DNA from: Deltaproteobacteria bacterium
Lineage (GTDB): Bacteria; Desulfobacterota; RBG-13-43-22
NCBI GenBank assembly: GCA_016219065.1
Contig: JACRCK010000285.1
Span: forward strand, 1 to 42,817
Direction: 5' to 3'
DNA length: 42,817 nt
Shown here: positions 42,229 through 42,817 of the stretch, piece by piece
Numbering within the stretch: position 1 is the stretch's first letter
Layout of the letters: each line of letters opens with the position of its first letter
Program-made: the position numbers and the translations under genes
Notes under the pieces: generated by a model
What the model saw: only the letters and a program-made list of their open reading frames with translations
What the model was told of the DNA's origin: nothing
Database searches by the model: none

Positions 42229-42817
42229 CGGATTCACCGCCCATAGGCCTGATTGCCGGAAACGGGCGGTTTCCCCTGCTGGTGGCCCAGGCCGCCCGGG
42301 CGGAGGGAAAAAAGATCGTGGCGGTGGCCCACCAGGGGGAAACCCAACCCGAGCTGGCCTCGGGGGTGGATGTCATTCACTGGATCCGCCTGGGAGAACT
42401 GGGCAAGATGATCCGGATTTTCAGGAAGGAGGCCGTGACCCAGGTGATCATGGCCGGGGGAGTGGACAAGAAGAAATTGTTCTCCCGGGCCCGGCCGGAT
42501 TTAAAAGGCCTCAAGCTCCTGGCCCGGATGACCCAGCGGAAAGACGACCTGATTTTAAGAACCGTGGCCGAGGAACTGGAAAAGGAAGGACTGCGGGTCC
42601 TGCCTTCCACGACCCTGCTGCCCTCCCTCCTGGCCCCGGCCGGAATCCTGACCCGCCGGAAGCCGACGGAGGAGGAAGAAAAAGACATCGCCTTTGGCTG
42701 GCCCCTGGCCAAGGAACTGGGCCGGCTGGATATCGGGCAGTGCCTGGTGGTCCGTAAATGTGCCGTAGTGGCCGTGGAGGCCATCGAAGGGACGGATGCC
42801 GCCATTCTCCGGGGCGG
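42225..42817 (+). CDS. lpxI: UDP-2,3-diacylglucosamine pyrophosphatase LpxI (partial)
   Basis: The reading frame is open to the window end, so only the first ~197 residues are present. IGLIAGNGRFPLLVAQAAR at the N-terminus and VIMAGGVDKKKLF match LpxI (old DUF1009), which cleaves UDP-2,3-diacylglucosamine to lipid X. The start ATG overlaps the lpxA stop (ATGA). LpxI replaces LpxH in many alpha- and deltaproteobacteria, which fits the organism inferred here. Confidence 0.9.
   Translation, partial: MTDSPPIGLIAGNGRFPLLVAQAARAEGKKIVAVAHQGETQPELASGVDVIHWIRLGELGKMIRIFRKEAVTQVIMAGGVDKKKLFSRARPDLKGLKLLARMTQRKDDLILRTVAEELEKEGLRVLPSTTLLPSLLAPAGILTRRKPTEEEEKDIAFGWPLAKELGRLDIGQCLVVRKCAVVAVEAIEGTDAAILRG

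Overview
The window looks like chromosomal DNA of a GC-rich, Gram-negative, anaerobic member of the Desulfobacterota (old Deltaproteobacteria), probably syntrophic or sulfate-reducing in lifestyle. The reasons are a complete envelope block (lolC/E, lolD, bamA, skp, lpxD, fabZ, lpxA, lpxI), B12-dependent acyl-CoA mutase genes, a DUF2284 metalloprotein, repeat-filled intergenic gaps and heavy selenocysteine (Sec) use. The phylum is inferred from gene content; no rRNA is present.

Layout. 0.2-4.9 kb: a MoxR/CbbQ-type AAA+ ATPase with its VWA partner, a DUF2284 protein and a small thioredoxin. 5.2-11.2 kb: a selenoprotein island, the main discovery here. An ArsR-type regulator with a palindromic operator heads a tight operon. 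Plain ORF calling breaks its genes because UGA is read through. Rebuilt across in-frame UGA they are: a helical protein with U-x3-C; a DsrE-like protein with UxxC; a thioredoxin-fold domain (UxxC) fused to a complete thioredoxin reductase; an HMA metallochaperone with TxxU; an intact MtaA/UroD-type corrinoid methyltransferase; an HMA protein with UxxU (both metal-binding Cys are Sec); and a CxxC thioredoxin-like protein. Just downstream lies an ArsM-like methyltransferase fused to an AhpD/CMD domain, with one Sec in each domain. In total there are eight UGA codons in six genes. Seven have a hairpin just downstream whose G-bearing apical loop sits about 18-27 nt after the UGA, as in bacterial SECIS elements. 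I infer a Sec-based system for soft metal(loid) or organometal binding, methyl transfer and reduction; the substrate is unknown.

11.3-18 kb: a convergent thioredoxin reductase, an acyl-CoA mutase operon (large subunit, B12 subunit, MeaB chaperone) whose active-site residues fit isobutyryl-CoA mutase better than methylmalonyl-CoA mutase, and a NarL-type two-component pair. 18-24.7 kb: two small ORFs, an HDOD protein, an orphan ABC ATPase, a QueG-like iron-sulfur protein, an AT-rich stretch with two doubtful ORFs, and bipA/typA. 25-31.7 kb: a complete branched-chain amino-acid-type ABC importer (two ATPases, binding protein, two permeases) followed by an acyl-CoA ligase, suggesting uptake and CoA activation of an organic acid. 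31.8-42.8 kb: an Fsr-like MFS exporter, lysS, then the lipoprotein-release, outer-membrane-assembly and lipid A genes, with lpxI cut by the window end.

Many gaps hold recurrent non-coding repeats: two AT-rich direct-repeat families, a 33-bp hairpin in three copies, and a ~97-bp palindromic MITE-like element in two copies. These repeats create false start codons upstream of several genes. No tRNA, rRNA, CRISPR array, transposase or integrase was recognised.
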